Shown one piece after another: positions 50,019 through 61,028 of a stretch of 64,000 bases of DNA. Both the position numbers and the translations under genes were made by a program. Positions within the stretch are counted from its first letter, which is position 1, and every line of letters begins with the position of its first letter. Below the pieces are notes generated by a model that saw only the letters and a program-made list of their open reading frames with translations, was not told the DNA's origin and did not search any database. This DNA comes from Pseudomonas cremoricolorata DSM 17059 = NBRC 16634 (GTDB lineage Bacteria; Pseudomonadota; Gammaproteobacteria; Pseudomonadales; Pseudomonadaceae): NCBI RefSeq assembly GCF_000425745.1, contig NZ_AUEA01000013.1, positions 82,373-146,372 of the forward strand, in the 5' to 3' direction.

Positions 50019-50506
50019 TGCCCAGTACCCGTAGCAACCATGGCTGGGTGATCTGGCTGACCTTCGCCCTCGGCCTGTTGCTCAGCGTGTCGCCCATGCC
50101 GCAGTTCATGGAGGTGTTCCGCCCCATGTGGCTGGCCATGCTAGTGGCGTTCTGGGCCTTGGCGGTACCCAACCGCGTGGGCATGACCACCGGTTTCGTG
50201 CTGGGGCTGGCCGAAGACGTGCTGTACGGCACCCTGCTCGGGCAGAACGCGCTGGTGTTGACGCTGATTACCTTCCTCGTGCTGACCCTGCAGCAGCGCA
50301 TGCGCAATTTCCCTATGTGGCAGCAGAGTCTGGTGATTCTGGTGATCTTCGGCATCGCCCAGCTGGTGCAGTTGTGGCTCAGCGCGCTGACCGGCAATCG
50401 TCTGCCGACCCTGGCGCTGGTGTGGTCGGCGGTGGTCAGTGCGGTACTCTGGCCGTGGCTGAGCTTTGCCCTGCGCGATGTGCGTCGGCGTCTGCGCATC
50501 AACTAG
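50015..50506 (+). CDS. mreD: Rod-shape inner membrane protein MreD
   Basis: 163 residues from ATG 50015 or 162 from ATG 50018, overlapping the mreC stop. Five or so transmembrane helices ([39 protein letters not shown]). It is the third part of the MreBCD elongasome scaffold. It is followed 31 bases later by maf. Confidence 0.95.
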   Translation: MMPSTRSNHGWVIWLTFALGLLLSVSPMPQFMEVFRPMWLAMLVAFWALAVPNRVGMTTGFVLGLAEDVLYGTLLGQNALVLTLITFLVLTLQQRMRNFPMWQQSLVILVIFGIAQLVQLWLSALTGNRLPTLALVWSAVVSAVLWPWLSFALRDVRRRLRIN

Positions 50507-50537
50507 TGATCGCCCTCCCTCGACAAGGACACGTCCC

Positions 50538-51146
50538 ATGCCCCCGTTGTACCTGGCCTCAGGCTCGCCACGCCGCCGTGAACTGCTGACCCAGGTGGGC
50601 ATCGCCTTCACCCCCCTCAGTGCCCCCATCGACGAAACCCCGCTGGCCAATGAAGCCGCAAGCGCCTATGTCGAGCGCCTGGCGCGAGCCAAGGCCGCCG
50701 CCGGGCGCGCCGCAGCACCGGCTGACGCCGTGGTGCTTGGCGCCGATACCGCCGTGGTGCTCGATGGGCAGATTCTTGGCAAGCCGCAAAGCGCCGAGCA
50801 CGCCCAGGCCATGCTGCTCGCCTTGAGTGGGCGCAGCCACCAGGTGCTGACCGCGGTGGCTGTCAGCGACGCGACGCGCTGCCTCAGCCTTTGTGTGGCC
50901 AGTGAAGTGACCCTGCGCAGCATCAGCCTGACTGAGGCGCAACGCTACTGGAGCAGCGGCGAACCTGCCGACAAGGCCGGTGGCTATGCCATTCAGGGTC
51001 TGGGCGCAGTGTTCGTCAGTGGTCTGGTGGGCAGCTACTCGGCCGTGGTCGGCTTGCCGTTGCTGGAAACCGTCGAGCTGCTGGCGGGCTTTGGCATCGA
51101 CTGCTGGAGCGGGGTGCCCGAGGCAGGTGAGGTGAAGTCGTACTAG
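50538..51146 (+). CDS. maf: Maf-family nucleotide pyrophosphatase (YhdE type)
   Basis: 202 residues from ATG 50538 ([21 protein letters not shown]); upstream in-frame sequence overlaps mreD. Maf proteins hydrolyse non-canonical or excess nucleoside triphosphates. The ASGSPRR phosphate loop, [17 protein letters not shown] and [12 protein letters not shown] with its [13 protein letters not shown] tail are intact. The mreD-maf-rng order matches E. coli yhdE, a dTTP/UTP pyrophosphatase. Confidence 0.94.
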   Translation: MPPLYLASGSPRRRELLTQVGIAFTPLSAPIDETPLANEAASAYVERLARAKAAAGRAAAPADAVVLGADTAVVLDGQILGKPQSAEHAQAMLLALSGRSHQVLTAVAVSDATRCLSLCVASEVTLRSISLTEAQRYWSSGEPADKAGGYAIQGLGAVFVSGLVGSYSAVVGLPLLETVELLAGFGIDCWSGVPEAGEVKSY

Positions 51147-51199
51147 CACGGTGCCAAATCGCCATCCATCATTACCCCATACCTTGACGAGAAGCTGCC

Positions 51200-52657
51200 A
51201 TGAGCGAAGAGATTCTGATCAACATCACGCCGATGGAATCGCGCGTGGCAGTGGTCGAAAACGGGGTACTGCAAGAGGTTCATGTCGAGCGCACGCTACG
51301 CCGTGGCATTGTCGGCAACATCTACAAAGGCAAGGTGGTGCGGGTGCTGCCGGGCATGCAGGCAGCATTCGTCGATATCGGTCTGGAACGCGCGGCGTTC
51401 ATCCACGCTTCGGAGATTTCCCAGCGCGAGGGTTCTGCGGTCGAGACCATCAGTGCCCTGGTGCATGAAGGCCAGGGCCTGGTCGTGCAGGTGACCAAGG
51501 ACCCGATCGGCACCAAGGGCGCGCGGCTTACCACGCAGCTGTCGATTCCCTCGCGCTATCTGGTGTACATGCCGCGCAGCAGCCACGTTGGCATTTCCCT
51601 GAAGATCGAAGACGAAACCGAGCGTGATCGGCTCAAGCAGGTGGTCAGCGACTGCATGGCCAAGGAAGAAATGAAAGATGCCGGTGGCTTCATCCTGCGC
51701 ACCGCGGCCGAAGGCGCCCGCGCCGAGGACATCCTGCAGGACATTCGCTACCTGCGCCGCCTGTGGGAGCAGATCGGCAGCCAGATGAAGACCTGCGGCG
51801 CCCCCACGGTGATCTATGAAGACCTCGGCCTGGCGCTGCGCACCTTGCGCGATTTGGTTCACGGAAAGATCGAGAAAATTCGCATCGACTCGCGGGAAAC
51901 CTTCCAGAAAACCATGCAGTTCGTCAGCGAGCTGATGCCGGAAATCGCCAGCCGCCTTGAGCATTATCCCGGCGAGCGGCCGATCTTCGACCTGTATGGC
52001 GTCGAGGATGAAATCCAGCGCGCCCTGGAGCGCAAGGTGCCGCTCAAGTCTGGTGGCTACCTGGTGGTCGACCCGGCCGAGGCGATGACCACCATCGACG
52101 TCAACACCGGCGCCTTCGTCGGCCATCGCAACCTTGAGGAAACCATCTTCAAGACCAACCTCGAGGCCGCCACCTCCATCGCCCGGCAACTGCGCCTGCG
52201 CAACCTGGGCGGCATCATCATCATCGACTTCATCGACATGGAAGACGAAGAGCATCAGCGCCAGGTGCTGCGCACTCTGGAAAAGCAGCTCGAACGCGAC
52301 CATGCCAAGACCAACATCATCGGCATCACTGAACTGGGCCTGGTGCAGATGACCCGCAAGCGCACCCGTGAAAGCCTTGAGCAGGTACTCTGCGAGCCCT
52401 GCAGCGCCTGTCAGGGCCGCGGGCGGATCAAGACCCCGGAAACCACCTGCTATGAAATCTTCCGGGAAATCCTGCGCGTCGCCCGTGCCTATCAGGCCGA
52501 GGGTTACCGGGTACTGGCCAATCAGAAGGTGGTCGATCGCCTGCTCGATGAAGAGTCGGGCAACGTCGCCGAGCTGGAAACCTTCATCGGTCGAACCATC
52601 CGCTTCCAGGTCGAGTCCATGTATTCGCAAGAGCAGTACGACGTGGTGCTGCTCTGA
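51200..52657 (+). CDS. rng: Ribonuclease G
   Basis: 485 residues, the RNase E/G catalytic core without the long C-terminal scaffold of RNase E. The S1 domain is near residues 35-115 (GNIYKGKVVRVLPGMQAAFVDIG). The catalytic aspartates are in TTIDVNTGAFVG and IIIDFIDME. The zinc link cysteines are in CEPCSACQGRG. It processes 16S rRNA 5' ends and some mRNAs. AAGCTGCC upstream is a weak ribosome binding site. Confidence 0.97.
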   Translation: MSEEILINITPMESRVAVVENGVLQEVHVERTLRRGIVGNIYKGKVVRVLPGMQAAFVDIGLERAAFIHASEISQREGSAVETISALVHEGQGLVVQVTKDPIGTKGARLTTQLSIPSRYLVYMPRSSHVGISLKIEDETERDRLKQVVSDCMAKEEMKDAGGFILRTAAEGARAEDILQDIRYLRRLWEQIGSQMKTCGAPTVIYEDLGLALRTLRDLVHGKIEKIRIDSRETFQKTMQFVSELMPEIASRLEHYPGERPIFDLYGVEDEIQRALERKVPLKSGGYLVVDPAEAMTTIDVNTGAFVGHRNLEETIFKTNLEAATSIARQLRLRNLGGIIIIDFIDMEDEEHQRQVLRTLEKQLERDHAKTNIIGITELGLVQMTRKRTRESLEQVLCEPCSACQGRGRIKTPETTCYEIFREILRVARAYQAEGYRVLANQKVVDRLLDEESGNVAELETFIGRTIRFQVESMYSQEQYDVVLL

Positions 52658-52730
52658 GCGGCGTTGACGCCGCAGGCCGGCACGCGCGAACGCTGCCGGA
52701 GACGATTATCGAGGCACCACTGGGAGGGCC

Positions 52731-55700
52731 ATGGCCATGGGGCGTCTGAGTCGCGTTCCCGGTGCCTTGACCCGTTGCGGGCTGGGCATCTGTGCACTGC
52801 TGATCGTGCTGCTGGCGCTGTACGTCAGCGTGGGGCGGGTTCTCGTGCCGCTGGTGGCCGAATACCGCGCCGAGGTCGAGGCCAAGGTTGCCGAGGCGGT
52901 CGGTCAGCCAGTGCACATCGGCGCCCTGCAAGGGCGCTGGAGCCGGCTGGTGCCGGTGTTCAGCCTGCACGACCTGCAAATCGGCGAGGGCGCGAGCGCG
53001 CTGCGCCTGGATGAAGTCAAGGTGGTGCCTGACCTGCTCGGCAGCCTGAAAGCCTGGCAGCCACGCCTGGCGCGGGTGCAGCTCAGTGGCGTGCAATTGA
53101 TCGCCCGGGAAAACCCAGAGGGCCAGTGGGCCATCGAAGGCCTGCCCAAACAGGACGATCAACCCTTCGATCCGGCGCGGGTCCTGCGCCAGTTGCGCCA
53201 GCTGGGGCAGGTCGATGTGTTCGACAGCCAGCTCACCGTGCACCCCTGGCAGCGCGATCCGCTGACCCTCACCTACGTCGATGTCGGCCTGCGCGCAGGC
53301 AGCACTCGGCAACGCCTGGAAGTGAAGGCCACCTTGCCCGATGGTCAGCCGCTGGCCGCTGTGTTGCACAGTCAGGCACGCGCCGAAGCCTGGCGCGAGG
53401 GTGCCGTGCAGGCCTACCTGAGTGTGCCGCAAAGCGACTGGGCGCAATGGCTGCCGCCGCGCCTGCTCGGCGAGTGGAAGGCGCAAGCCCTACAGGGCGG
53501 TGGCGAGTTCTGGCTCGACTGGCAGCAACGGCAACTGCAAAGCGCGGTGGCGCGTGTGCAGGCCCCGCATCTGCGCGGCGCCTATGCCAAGCGCAATGCC
53601 ATCGATGTTGACCAGCTGGCACTTTCGGCCTGGCTGCAGCGCAAGCCCGAGGGGCTTGAACTGTTGGTCGACTCGCTCTCGGCCGAGCTGGGCAAGTCGC
53701 CGTGGCAGACGCGGCTCAAGGCGCAGCAAATCACTGGCGACACGCCTGAGCAGGAACGCTGGCAGGTGCAGGCCGAGCGCCTCGACCTGACCCCGCTGAC
53801 CCCGCTGATCCAGGCCCTGGCGCCGCTGTCGCCGCAACTGATGACTGTGGTCGACTCGCTCAAGGTCAAAGGTGGCCTGCGCAACGTACGGCTCGACGTG
53901 CAGCCCAAGGCCGAGGGCGACCAGCGGGTGCAGTTCGCCGCCAACCTCGAGCGCATCGGTTTCGCCGCCTACCACGGCGCGCCGGCGGCGGATAACGTCA
54001 GTGGCAGCATCAGCGGTGACCTCGGCCACGGCGAGCTGCGCCTGGACACCGACGCCTTCATGCTGCACCTGTACCCGATCTTCGAAAAACCCTGGCACTA
54101 CCAGAAGGCCAACGCGCGGCTGACCTGGACCCTCGACAAACAAGCCTTCACCCTGGTCGCGCCGTACCTGAAAGTGCGCGGCGAAGAGGGCAACATCGCT
54201 GGCGATTTCCTCATCCGCATCTTTCTCGAGAAGGGCCATGAAGATTACATGGACCTGCGCGTCGGTCTGACCGACGGCGATGGTCGCTACACTGCCAAGT
54301 ACCTGCCTGAGGTGTTGAGCCCGGCGGTCGACGAATGGCTGCGCACCGCGATCGTCAAAGGCAGCGTCAATGAGGGCTACTTCCAGTACCAGGGCTCGCT
54401 GCACCACGACGCCCCGCCACACTCGCGCAGCATCAGCCTGTTCTTCGATGTGCGCGATGCGGCGCTGGATTTCCAGCCGGGCTGGCCACAGGTGCGTGAG
54501 GTCGATGGCAAGGTCTACATCGACGACGCCGGGGTGCGTATCGCCGCCGAGCGTGGGCTGTTGCTCGACACCAAGGTAAGCCAGGTCAAGGTCGACATTC
54601 CCCATGTCGAGGAAGGCCAGCACAGCCATCTGCTGCTGCAAGGGGCGGTCGACGGCAAGCTCGCCGATGGCCTGAAAATTCTCCAGCAGGCGCCGATCGG
54701 CACCGAACAGATCTTCGCTGGCTGGGAGGGCAGCGGGCCGCTCAAGGGCAAGCTCAAGCTGGACATTCCTCTGGCCAAGGGCGATCAGCCCAAGGTGCTG
54801 GTGGACTTCTCGACCCGCGACGCGACCCTGAAAATCGCCTCGCCTGAATTGCACTTGAGCCGCCTGGGCGGCGACTTCCGCTTCGATCTGGCCAAAGGCC
54901 TGAGCGCCGGTGACGTGACCTTCAATGCCTTTGGCCGGCCGGTCAGTGCGCAGATCAGTGCCGAGGGGCAGGGCGGGCAGATGCAGACGCGCATCGACGC
55001 TACTGGGCAGATGGCCCTGAGCACCCTGACCGATTGGCTGAAGTTCAAGCAGGCGCTGCCGGCCAGCGGCGAAATTCCCTATCGGCTGCAAGTGCACCTG
55101 GGCAGCCTCGATAACCGCCTGGTGGTCGACTCGACCCTCAAGGGCTTGCAGATCGATCTGCCAGTGCCTTTCGGCAAAGCCACCTCAACGGTGCGTGACA
55201 GCCGCTTCAGCATGAACCTCGACGGCGCCGAGCGGCGCATGGATGCGCGCTATGCCGACCTTGCGCAACTGGCCTACGTGGCACCGGCCGAGCAACTCGA
55301 CCAAGGCCGCGGCGAGGTGCTGCTCGGCGGCGGCCAGGCGACGCCGCCGGCCACTCGTGGCCTGCGCGTGCGGGGGCGGCTCGACAGTCTCGATGTGCAG
55401 GCCTGGCAACAGCAAGCCAGCCGCTTCGCCGGTGATGACCCTGGCGGCAGTGCGCGGCAGGTGTTGCAGAGCGTCGATCTGAGTGTCGGACGGCTCAAGG
55501 TCTACGACATGACCCTCAACCAGGCCGTGGTGCGCCTGGCGCGCAGTGGCAGCGCCTGGGATTTGCGCCTGGACAGCCGTGAGGTGATCGGCGATGCCCG
55601 CCTGCCCGATGCCAAGGCCGCGTCGCTGGTGGTACGGCTGAGTACCTTGCGCCTGCCGCCGGCCCCGGCTGCCGATGCCGCCGAACAACCAGGCGACAAC

Positions 55701-56561
55701 GGCCGTGACCCACTGGCCAGCTTCGATCCGCGGCGCACGCCGGCGCTGGATCTGAGCATCGACAAACTCTACCGGGGCGACGACTTCTACGGCCGGGTGG
55801 GTGTGCAACTGCGGCCCACCCCACGCGGTGTATCGGTCAACAGCCTGGACCTTGACATGAAGGGCCTGCAGGTGACCGGCAGCGGTGCCTGGGAAGGTGA
55901 CTCCGGGCGCACCAGCAGCTGGTACAAGGGCCGTGTCGGTGGGCGCGATCTGTCAGAGGTGCTCAAGGCGTGGGGCTTCGCGCCATCGGTGACCAGCCGC
56001 GAATTTCATCTGGATATCGACGCACGCTGGCCGGGTTCACCGGCCTGGATCGGCCTCGATCGCCTGTCTGGCAGCCTGCAAGCCTCGTTGCGCACCGGGC
56101 GCTTCGTCGAAGTGGAGGGCGGCGCCCAGGCACTGCGGGTCTTCGGCCTGCTCAACTTCAACTCCCTTGGGCGGCGCCTGCGCCTGGACTTCTCCGACCT
56201 GTTCGCCAAGGGCCTGGCCTATGATCGGGTCAAGGGTCATCTGGTGGCCAGCCAGGGCGTGTACGTCACCCGAGAGCCGATCAGCATGACCGGTCCTTCG
56301 AGCAACATCGACATCGAGGGCACGCTGGACATGGTGCGCGAGCGGGTTGCGGCCAACGTGCAGGTCTCCTTGCCGGTGACCAACAACCTGCCACTGGCGG
56401 CGCTGATCGTCGGCGCCCCGGCCATTGGCGGCGCGTTGTTCATCGTCGATCAGCTGATCGGCGACCGGGTATCGCGCTTTGCCAGCGTGCATTACCGCGT
56501 CGAGGGTCCGTACAAAGAGCCTAAAATCACCTTTGTGAAGCCTTTTGATAAATCGCGCTAG
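52731..56561 (+). CDS. yhdP: YhdP family large AsmA-like protein
   Basis: 1276 residues; ATG 52731 or ATG 52737 (GGGAGGGCC upstream). One N-terminal TM helix (CGLGICALLIVLLALYVSVG) anchors a huge periplasmic region. It has DUF3971/AsmA-type beta sequence, with the C-terminal AsmA-like part visible as RLDFSDLFAKGLAYDRVKG and SLPVTNNLPLAALIVGAPAIGGALFIVDQLIG. YhdP in E. coli forms an inter-membrane bridge for phospholipid transport with TamB and YdbH. It lies between rng and a nitrilase gene, as in other pseudomonads. Confidence 0.9.
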   Translation: MAMGRLSRVPGALTRCGLGICALLIVLLALYVSVGRVLVPLVAEYRAEVEAKVAEAVGQPVHIGALQGRWSRLVPVFSLHDLQIGEGASALRLDEVKVVPDLLGSLKAWQPRLARVQLSGVQLIARENPEGQWAIEGLPKQDDQPFDPARVLRQLRQLGQVDVFDSQLTVHPWQRDPLTLTYVDVGLRAGSTRQRLEVKATLPDGQPLAAVLHSQARAEAWREGAVQAYLSVPQSDWAQWLPPRLLGEWKAQALQGGGEFWLDWQQRQLQSAVARVQAPHLRGAYAKRNAIDVDQLALSAWLQRKPEGLELLVDSLSAELGKSPWQTRLKAQQITGDTPEQERWQVQAERLDLTPLTPLIQALAPLSPQLMTVVDSLKVKGGLRNVRLDVQPKAEGDQRVQFAANLERIGFAAYHGAPAADNVSGSISGDLGHGELRLDTDAFMLHLYPIFEKPWHYQKANARLTWTLDKQAFTLVAPYLKVRGEEGNIAGDFLIRIFLEKGHEDYMDLRVGLTDGDGRYTAKYLPEVLSPAVDEWLRTAIVKGSVNEGYFQYQGSLHHDAPPHSRSISLFFDVRDAALDFQPGWPQVREVDGKVYIDDAGVRIAAERGLLLDTKVSQVKVDIPHVEEGQHSHLLLQGAVDGKLADGLKILQQAPIGTEQIFAGWEGSGPLKGKLKLDIPLAKGDQPKVLVDFSTRDATLKIASPELHLSRLGGDFRFDLAKGLSAGDVTFNAFGRPVSAQISAEGQGGQMQTRIDATGQMALSTLTDWLKFKQALPASGEIPYRLQVHLGSLDNRLVVDSTLKGLQIDLPVPFGKATSTVRDSRFSMNLDGAERRMDARYADLAQLAYVAPAEQLDQGRGEVLLGGGQATPPATRGLRVRGRLDSLDVQAWQQQASRFAGDDPGGSARQVLQSVDLSVGRLKVYDMTLNQAVVRLARSGSAWDLRLDSREVIGDARLPDAKAASLVVRLSTLRLPPAPAADAAEQPGDNGRDPLASFDPRRTPALDLSIDKLYRGDDFYGRVGVQLRPTPRGVSVNSLDLDMKGLQVTGSGAWEGDSGRTSSWYKGRVGGRDLSEVLKAWGFAPSVTSREFHLDIDARWPGSPAWIGLDRLSGSLQASLRTGRFVEVEGGAQALRVFGLLNFNSLGRRLRLDFSDLFAKGLAYDRVKGHLVASQGVYVTREPISMTGPSSNIDIEGTLDMVRERVAANVQVSLPVTNNLPLAALIVGAPAIGGALFIVDQLIGDRVSRFASVHYRVEGPYKEPKITFVKPFDKSR

Positions 56562-56570
56562 GAGCCGGAT

Positions 56571-57422
56571 GTGAATATCGCGGTAATCCAGATGGTCAGC
56601 CAGGACGACGTCCTGGCCAACCTGCACAGCGCCGGCTGCCTACTGCAACAGGCCGCCGAGGGCGGCGCGCGGTTGGCGGTGCTGCCGGAGAATTTCGCTG
56701 CCATGGACCGGCGCGACGCTGCCGCAATCGGTCGCAGCGAAGCGCTGGGCGAGGGGCCGATCGTGCCGTGGTTGAAACGCACTGCCCGCGCCCTCAGGTT
56801 ATGGATCGTGGCCGGCACATTGCCGTTGCCGCCTGTCGATCAGCCCGAGGGCAAGGCCTGTGCCTGCTCGCTGCTGATCGATGACCAGGGCGAGATCGTC
56901 GCCCGCTACGACAAGTTGCATCTGTTCGATGTCGATGTGAGCGACAACCGCGGCCGTTACCGTGAATCGGACGATTACGCCCATGGTGGGCAGGTGGTGG
57001 TGGCCGAGACTCCGGTCGGTCGCCTGGGCCTGACGGTGTGCTACGACCTGCGCTTTCCCGAGCTGTACAGCGCCTTGCGCGCCGCCGGCGCCGAGCTGAT
57101 CAGCGCGCCCTCGGCGTTCACTGCGGTGACCGGCGCGGCGCACTGGGAGGTGCTGATCCGGGCGCGAGCCATCGAAACCCAGTGTTACCTGCTGGCCGCT
57201 GCCCAGGGCGGAATACACCCCGGCCCGCGCGAGACCCACGGCCAGGCCGCCATCGTCGACCCCTGGGGACGCATCGTCGCCCAGCAGGCGCGCGGTGAAG
57301 CGGTGCTGCTGGGGCAGCGCGATGCCGATGAACAAGCGTCGATACGCACGCGAATGCCGGTGTTCGAACACCGGCGCTTTTTCTCGCAGGACGCCTTGCG
57401 GCCTGCGCACACCTTGGAGTGA
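56571..57422 (+). CDS. Nitrilase-family amidase (deaminated-glutathione amidase type)
   Basis: 283 residues, start GTG 56571 with TAGGAG upstream. The triad is Glu in VLPENFAAM, Lys in [16 protein letters not shown], Cys in [14 protein letters not shown]. The [15 protein letters not shown] segment and the [16 protein letters not shown] tail fit Nit1-like enzymes, which hydrolyse deaminated glutathione as a repair reaction. It is distinct from the YafV-type enzyme at 14503. The stop overlaps the region before tldD by a few bases, so both are likely cotranscribed. Confidence 0.85.
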   Translation: MNIAVIQMVSQDDVLANLHSAGCLLQQAAEGGARLAVLPENFAAMDRRDAAAIGRSEALGEGPIVPWLKRTARALRLWIVAGTLPLPPVDQPEGKACACSLLIDDQGEIVARYDKLHLFDVDVSDNRGRYRESDDYAHGGQVVVAETPVGRLGLTVCYDLRFPELYSALRAAGAELISAPSAFTAVTGAAHWEVLIRARAIETQCYLLAAAQGGIHPGPRETHGQAAIVDPWGRIVAQQARGEAVLLGQRDADEQASIRTRMPVFEHRRFFSQDALRPAHTLE

Positions 57423-57424
57423 CT

Positions 57425-58864
57425 ATGAGCCAGATGTTATCCACCGTCAGCGAGCAACTCCTGGCCCCCGGCGGTTTGACCCTGGACAGCCTGCAAAGCG
57501 TCCTGGGCGGCCTGGCCGGGCCCGGCATCGATGCCGCCGACCTGTACTTCCAAGGCCAGGTCTCGGAAACCTGGGCCCTGGAAGACGGCATCGTCAAGGA
57601 AGGCAGCTTCAACCTCGACCAGGGCGTCGGCGTGCGCGCCCAGTCCGGTGAAAAGACCGGCTTCGCCTACAGCAACGCGATCAACCTCGAAGCCCTGACC
57701 TCGGCGGCCACCGCCGCACGATCGATCTCCCGCGCCGGTCAGCAAGGCCGCGTGCAGGCGTTCCGCGGCCAGGACGTCACCGCGCTGTACACCGCCGACA
57801 ACCCGCTGGATGTGCTGAGCCGGGCCGAGAAGGTCGAGCTGCTCAAGCGCGTCGACATCGCCACCCGTGCGCTCGACCCGCGTATCCAGCAGGTCAGCGT
57901 GAGCCTGGCCGGGGTGTGGGAACGCATTCTGGTCGCTGCCAGCGACGGCAGCCTGGCTGCCGACGTGCGCCCGCTGGTGCGCTTCAACGTCAGCGTCATC
58001 GTCGAGCACAACGGTCGCCGCGAGCGGGGCGGGCAGGGCGGTGGCGGGCGTACCGACTATCGCTACTTCACTGAAGAAAAAGTCATGGGCTATGCCCGCG
58101 AGGCGCTGCGTCAGGCGCTGGTCAACCTCGAAGCGGTCGCGGCGCCTGCCGGTACGTTGCCGGTGGTGCTGGGTTCGGGCTGGTCAGGGGTATTGCTGCA
58201 CGAAGCGGTCGGCCACGGCCTGGAGGGGGACTTCAACCGCAAGGGCAGCTCGGCATTCAGCGGGCGCATCGGTCAGCAAGTGGCCTCCAAGCTGTGCACC
58301 ATCGTCGACGACGGCACGCTTGAAGGTCGCCGTGGTTCGCTCAGCGTCGACGACGAAGGCACCCCCACCGAATGCACCACGCTGATCGAGAATGGCGTGC
58401 TCAAGGGCTACATGCAGGACAAGCTCAACGCGCGGCTGATGGGCATGGCGGTCACCGGCAACGGTCGCCGTGAATCCTATGCGCACTTGCCGATGCCACG
58501 CATGACCAACACCTACATGCGCGCTGGCGAAAGCGACCCGGAAGAAATCATTCGCTCGGTCAAGCGCGGCCTGTACTGCGCCAATCTCGGCGGCGGCCAG
58601 GTGGACATCACCAGCGGCAAGTTCGTCTTCTCCACCAGCGAGGCGTACCTGATCGAAGACGGCAAGATTACCGCCCCGGTCAAGGGTGCGACCCTGATCG
58701 GCAATGGCCCTGAGGCGATGCGTGGGGTATCGATGGTGGGTAACGACCTGGCCCTGGACAGTGGCGTCGGCACCTGCGGCAAGGATGGTCAGTCGGTGCC
58801 CGTGGGGGTTGGCCAGCCGACCTTGAAGCTCGATGCGATTACCGTCGGCGGGACCGGGGCGTGA
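57425..58864 (+). CDS. tldD: Metallopeptidase TldD
   Basis: 479 residues from ATG 57425. TldD pairs with TldE/PmbA to form a zinc peptidase that opens unfolded peptides; known roles include maturation of microcins and degradation of antitoxins. The metal motif HEAVGH is at 259-264 ([12 protein letters not shown]). GGTGGTGA at the end is typical. The partner pmbA follows at 59549, separated only by the oppositely oriented yjgA. Confidence 0.96.
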   Translation: MSQMLSTVSEQLLAPGGLTLDSLQSVLGGLAGPGIDAADLYFQGQVSETWALEDGIVKEGSFNLDQGVGVRAQSGEKTGFAYSNAINLEALTSAATAARSISRAGQQGRVQAFRGQDVTALYTADNPLDVLSRAEKVELLKRVDIATRALDPRIQQVSVSLAGVWERILVAASDGSLAADVRPLVRFNVSVIVEHNGRRERGGQGGGGRTDYRYFTEEKVMGYAREALRQALVNLEAVAAPAGTLPVVLGSGWSGVLLHEAVGHGLEGDFNRKGSSAFSGRIGQQVASKLCTIVDDGTLEGRRGSLSVDDEGTPTECTTLIENGVLKGYMQDKLNARLMGMAVTGNGRRESYAHLPMPRMTNTYMRAGESDPEEIIRSVKRGLYCANLGGGQVDITSGKFVFSTSEAYLIEDGKITAPVKGATLIGNGPEAMRGVSMVGNDLALDSGVGTCGKDGQSVPVGVGQPTLKLDAITVGGTGA

Positions 58865-58875
58865 CTCACGCTTCA

Positions 58876-58896
58876 GGGGCGCGCAGCCTGCGCCCC
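58876..58896. terminator. Hairpin between converging tldD and yjgA
   Basis: GGGGCGC (58876-58882) and GCGCCCC (58890-58896) with a 7-base loop in the gap between the two stops. No T-run on either strand. Confidence 0.4.
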
Positions 58897-58918
58897 CGGC
58901 TCCGGGGCTGTGACCGGC

Positions 58919-59440
58919 TCAGCGCAGGCCGCGCTGCAGCTCGTCGAGGTCACGGATGTACTTGAACACTTTGCGCGCCGCCGCCGGTGGCTTGTCGCGG
59001 GCTTTCTCATGCTGGGCATGGCGCACCAGTGAGCGCAGGTGCTGGCGATCGGTGTCGGGGTACTCGTTGACGAAGCGCTCGAGGTCCTCGTCGTTGCCGT
59101 CCACCAGCCGGTCGCGCCAGCGCTCGAGGTTGTGGAAGCGCTCGTTGTACTGGCGGCTGGAAGTGTCGACCTGTTCGAACACCGCGTTGATCGCGTCCAG
59201 GTCCTGGTCGCGCATCAGCTTGCCGACGAACGACATGTGCCGTTTGCGGGCAATGTGCGAGGTGTGCTTGCTGGCATCGGCCAGGGCCTTGCGCAAGGCG
59301 TCGGTCAACGGCAGCAGGGCCAGGGTATCGGCCTTGAGGGTGGTCAGGCGCTCGCCCAGTTCGACCAGCGCATGCAGCTCGCGCTTGATCTGAGTTTTGC
59401 TTTTTTCGCCGTCGAAGGCGTCGTCGTATGAATCAACCAT
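58919..59440 (-). CDS. yjgA: Ribosome-associated protein YjgA (DarP, DUF615)
   Basis: 173 residues beginning [38 protein letters not shown] and [20 protein letters not shown] match the DUF615 family. E. coli DarP takes part in late 50S subunit assembly. It lies on the opposite strand between tldD and pmbA, a well-kept order in pseudomonads. Confidence 0.94.
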   Translation of the reverse strand: MVDSYDDAFDGEKSKTQIKRELHALVELGERLTTLKADTLALLPLTDALRKALADASKHTSHIARKRHMSFVGKLMRDQDLDAINAVFEQVDTSSRQYNERFHNLERWRDRLVDGNDEDLERFVNEYPDTDRQHLRSLVRHAQHEKARDKPPAAARKVFKYIRDLDELQRGLR

Positions 59441-59548
59441 GGTGGCAGTCCGCAGGAAATCGCCGCCATGATAACCAGTCGGGGGCCGCTTGTCCGGCCC
59501 GGTCTATGAATGGCCTTCGCCGAACGCAGAATTTGATTGGAGATAACC

Positions 59549-60895
59549 ATGAGTGCAGTCCAGAGCGTAGGCCCGAAGGACCTGCCGGTGTTGCAGGAAC
59601 AGGTCGAGGCGATCGTCGCCGAAGCACGCCGCCAGGGCGCCAGTGCCTGCGAAGTGGCGGTTTCCCTGGAGCAGGGGCTTTCCACTACGGTGCGTCAGCG
59701 TGAGGTGGAAACCGTCGAATTCAATCGCGACCAGGGCTTTGGCATCACCCTGTACCTGGGCCAGCGCAAGGGCTCGGCGAGCACCTCGGCCAGTGGCGCC
59801 GAGGCCATCCGCGAAACCGTCGCCGCAGCCCTGGCCATCGCCAAACACACCTCCGAAGACGAGTGCGCCGGCCTGGCCGACGCTGCGCTGATGGCCCGCG
59901 ATGTGCCTGACCTGGACCTCTACCACGCCTGGGACATCAGCCCCGACCAGGCCATCGAGCAGGCCCTGGCCTGTGAAGCGGCCGCGTTCGACGCCGACCC
60001 GCGCATCGTCAATGCCGATGGCACCACCCTCAATACCCACCAGGGCGTGCGGGTGTACGGCAACAGTCACGGCTTCGTCGGCGGCTACGCGTCGACCCGG
60101 CACAGCCTGAGCTGCGTGATGATCGCCGAGGGCGAAGGGCAGATGCAGCGCGACTACTGGTACGACGTGCAGCGCCAGGCGCACCTGCTGGCCGATCCGC
60201 GCAGCATTGGCCAGCGCGCCGCACAACGCGCCGCCAGCCGCCTCGGCGCCCGCTCGGTGCCCACCTGCGAAGTGCCGGTGCTGTTCTCCGCGGAGCTGGC
60301 GGGGGGGCTGTTCGGCAGTTTCATGTCGGCGATTTCCGGCGGCAACCTGTACCGCAAATCGTCGTTCCTTGAAGGCAGCATCGGCCAGCGCCTGTTCCCC
60401 ACCTGGCTGACCCTCGACGAACGCCCGCACATTCCGCGTGCGCTGGGCAGTGCCGGCTTCGACGGCGACGGTCTTGCGACCTACGCCAAGCCGTTCGTGG
60501 AAAACGGCGAGTTGGTCTCGTACATCCTCGGCACTTACTCGGGGCGCAAGCTGGGCCTGCCCAGCACGGCCAACTCCGGCGGCGTGCACAACCTCTACGT
60601 CACCCACGGCGTGGAAGACCAGGCAGCGCTGATCCGCCGCATGGGCCGCGGCCTGCTGGTCACCGAACTGATGGGCCACGGCCTGAACATGGTCACCGGC
60701 GACTACTCGCGCGGCGCGGCCGGCTACTGGGTCGAGAACGGCGAAATTCAGTTCGCCGTGCAGGAAGTGACCATCGCCGGCAACATGAAAGACATGTTCC
60801 AGCAGATCGTCGCCATCGGCAGCGATCTGGAGACCCGCAGCAATATCCATACGGGCTCGGTGTTGATCGAGCGGATGATGGTTGCGGGGAGTTGA
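59549..60895 (+). CDS. pmbA: Metalloprotease subunit PmbA (TldE)
   Basis: 448 residues from ATG 59549 (TTGGAGATAACC upstream). It resembles TldD but lacks the HExxxH metal motif, as expected for the non-catalytic subunit. Family signatures are RQREVETVEFNRDQGFGI, SARLGARSVPTCEVPVLFS-like ASRLGARSVPTCEVPVLFS, and the C-terminal GELVSYILGTYSGRKLGLPSTANSGG region. Together with TldD it forms the TldD/E peptidase. A strong terminator follows. Confidence 0.96.
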   Translation: MSAVQSVGPKDLPVLQEQVEAIVAEARRQGASACEVAVSLEQGLSTTVRQREVETVEFNRDQGFGITLYLGQRKGSASTSASGAEAIRETVAAALAIAKHTSEDECAGLADAALMARDVPDLDLYHAWDISPDQAIEQALACEAAAFDADPRIVNADGTTLNTHQGVRVYGNSHGFVGGYASTRHSLSCVMIAEGEGQMQRDYWYDVQRQAHLLADPRSIGQRAAQRAASRLGARSVPTCEVPVLFSAELAGGLFGSFMSAISGGNLYRKSSFLEGSIGQRLFPTWLTLDERPHIPRALGSAGFDGDGLATYAKPFVENGELVSYILGTYSGRKLGLPSTANSGGVHNLYVTHGVEDQAALIRRMGRGLLVTELMGHGLNMVTGDYSRGAAGYWVENGEIQFAVQEVTIAGNMKDMFQQIVAIGSDLETRSNIHTGSVLIERMMVAGS

Positions 60896-60946
60896 TGGCT
60901 CGGACTGACTGTATATAGACCGGATCATCCGGACCGCGTCCCTGCA

Positions 60947-60982
60947 CCCCCTGCGAGTGCTCTAGCGCTCGCAGGGGTTTTT
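60947..60982. terminator. Intrinsic terminator after pmbA
   Basis: CCCCTGCGAG (60947-60956) and CTCGCAGGGG (60968-60977), then five T (60978-60982). On the minus strand the stem may also help end the DUF6708-type gene. Confidence 0.88.
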
Positions 60983-61028
60983 GCTTCCAAAGCCCCGAAT
61001 TTCCTTCGTTAACCGCGGACCGATCTGC

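Noticed and set aside
52658..52676. GCGGCG-TTGA-CGCCGC stem after rng as a terminator
   Set aside because: Only 6 bp, no T-run, and such stems are frequent by chance at this G+C.
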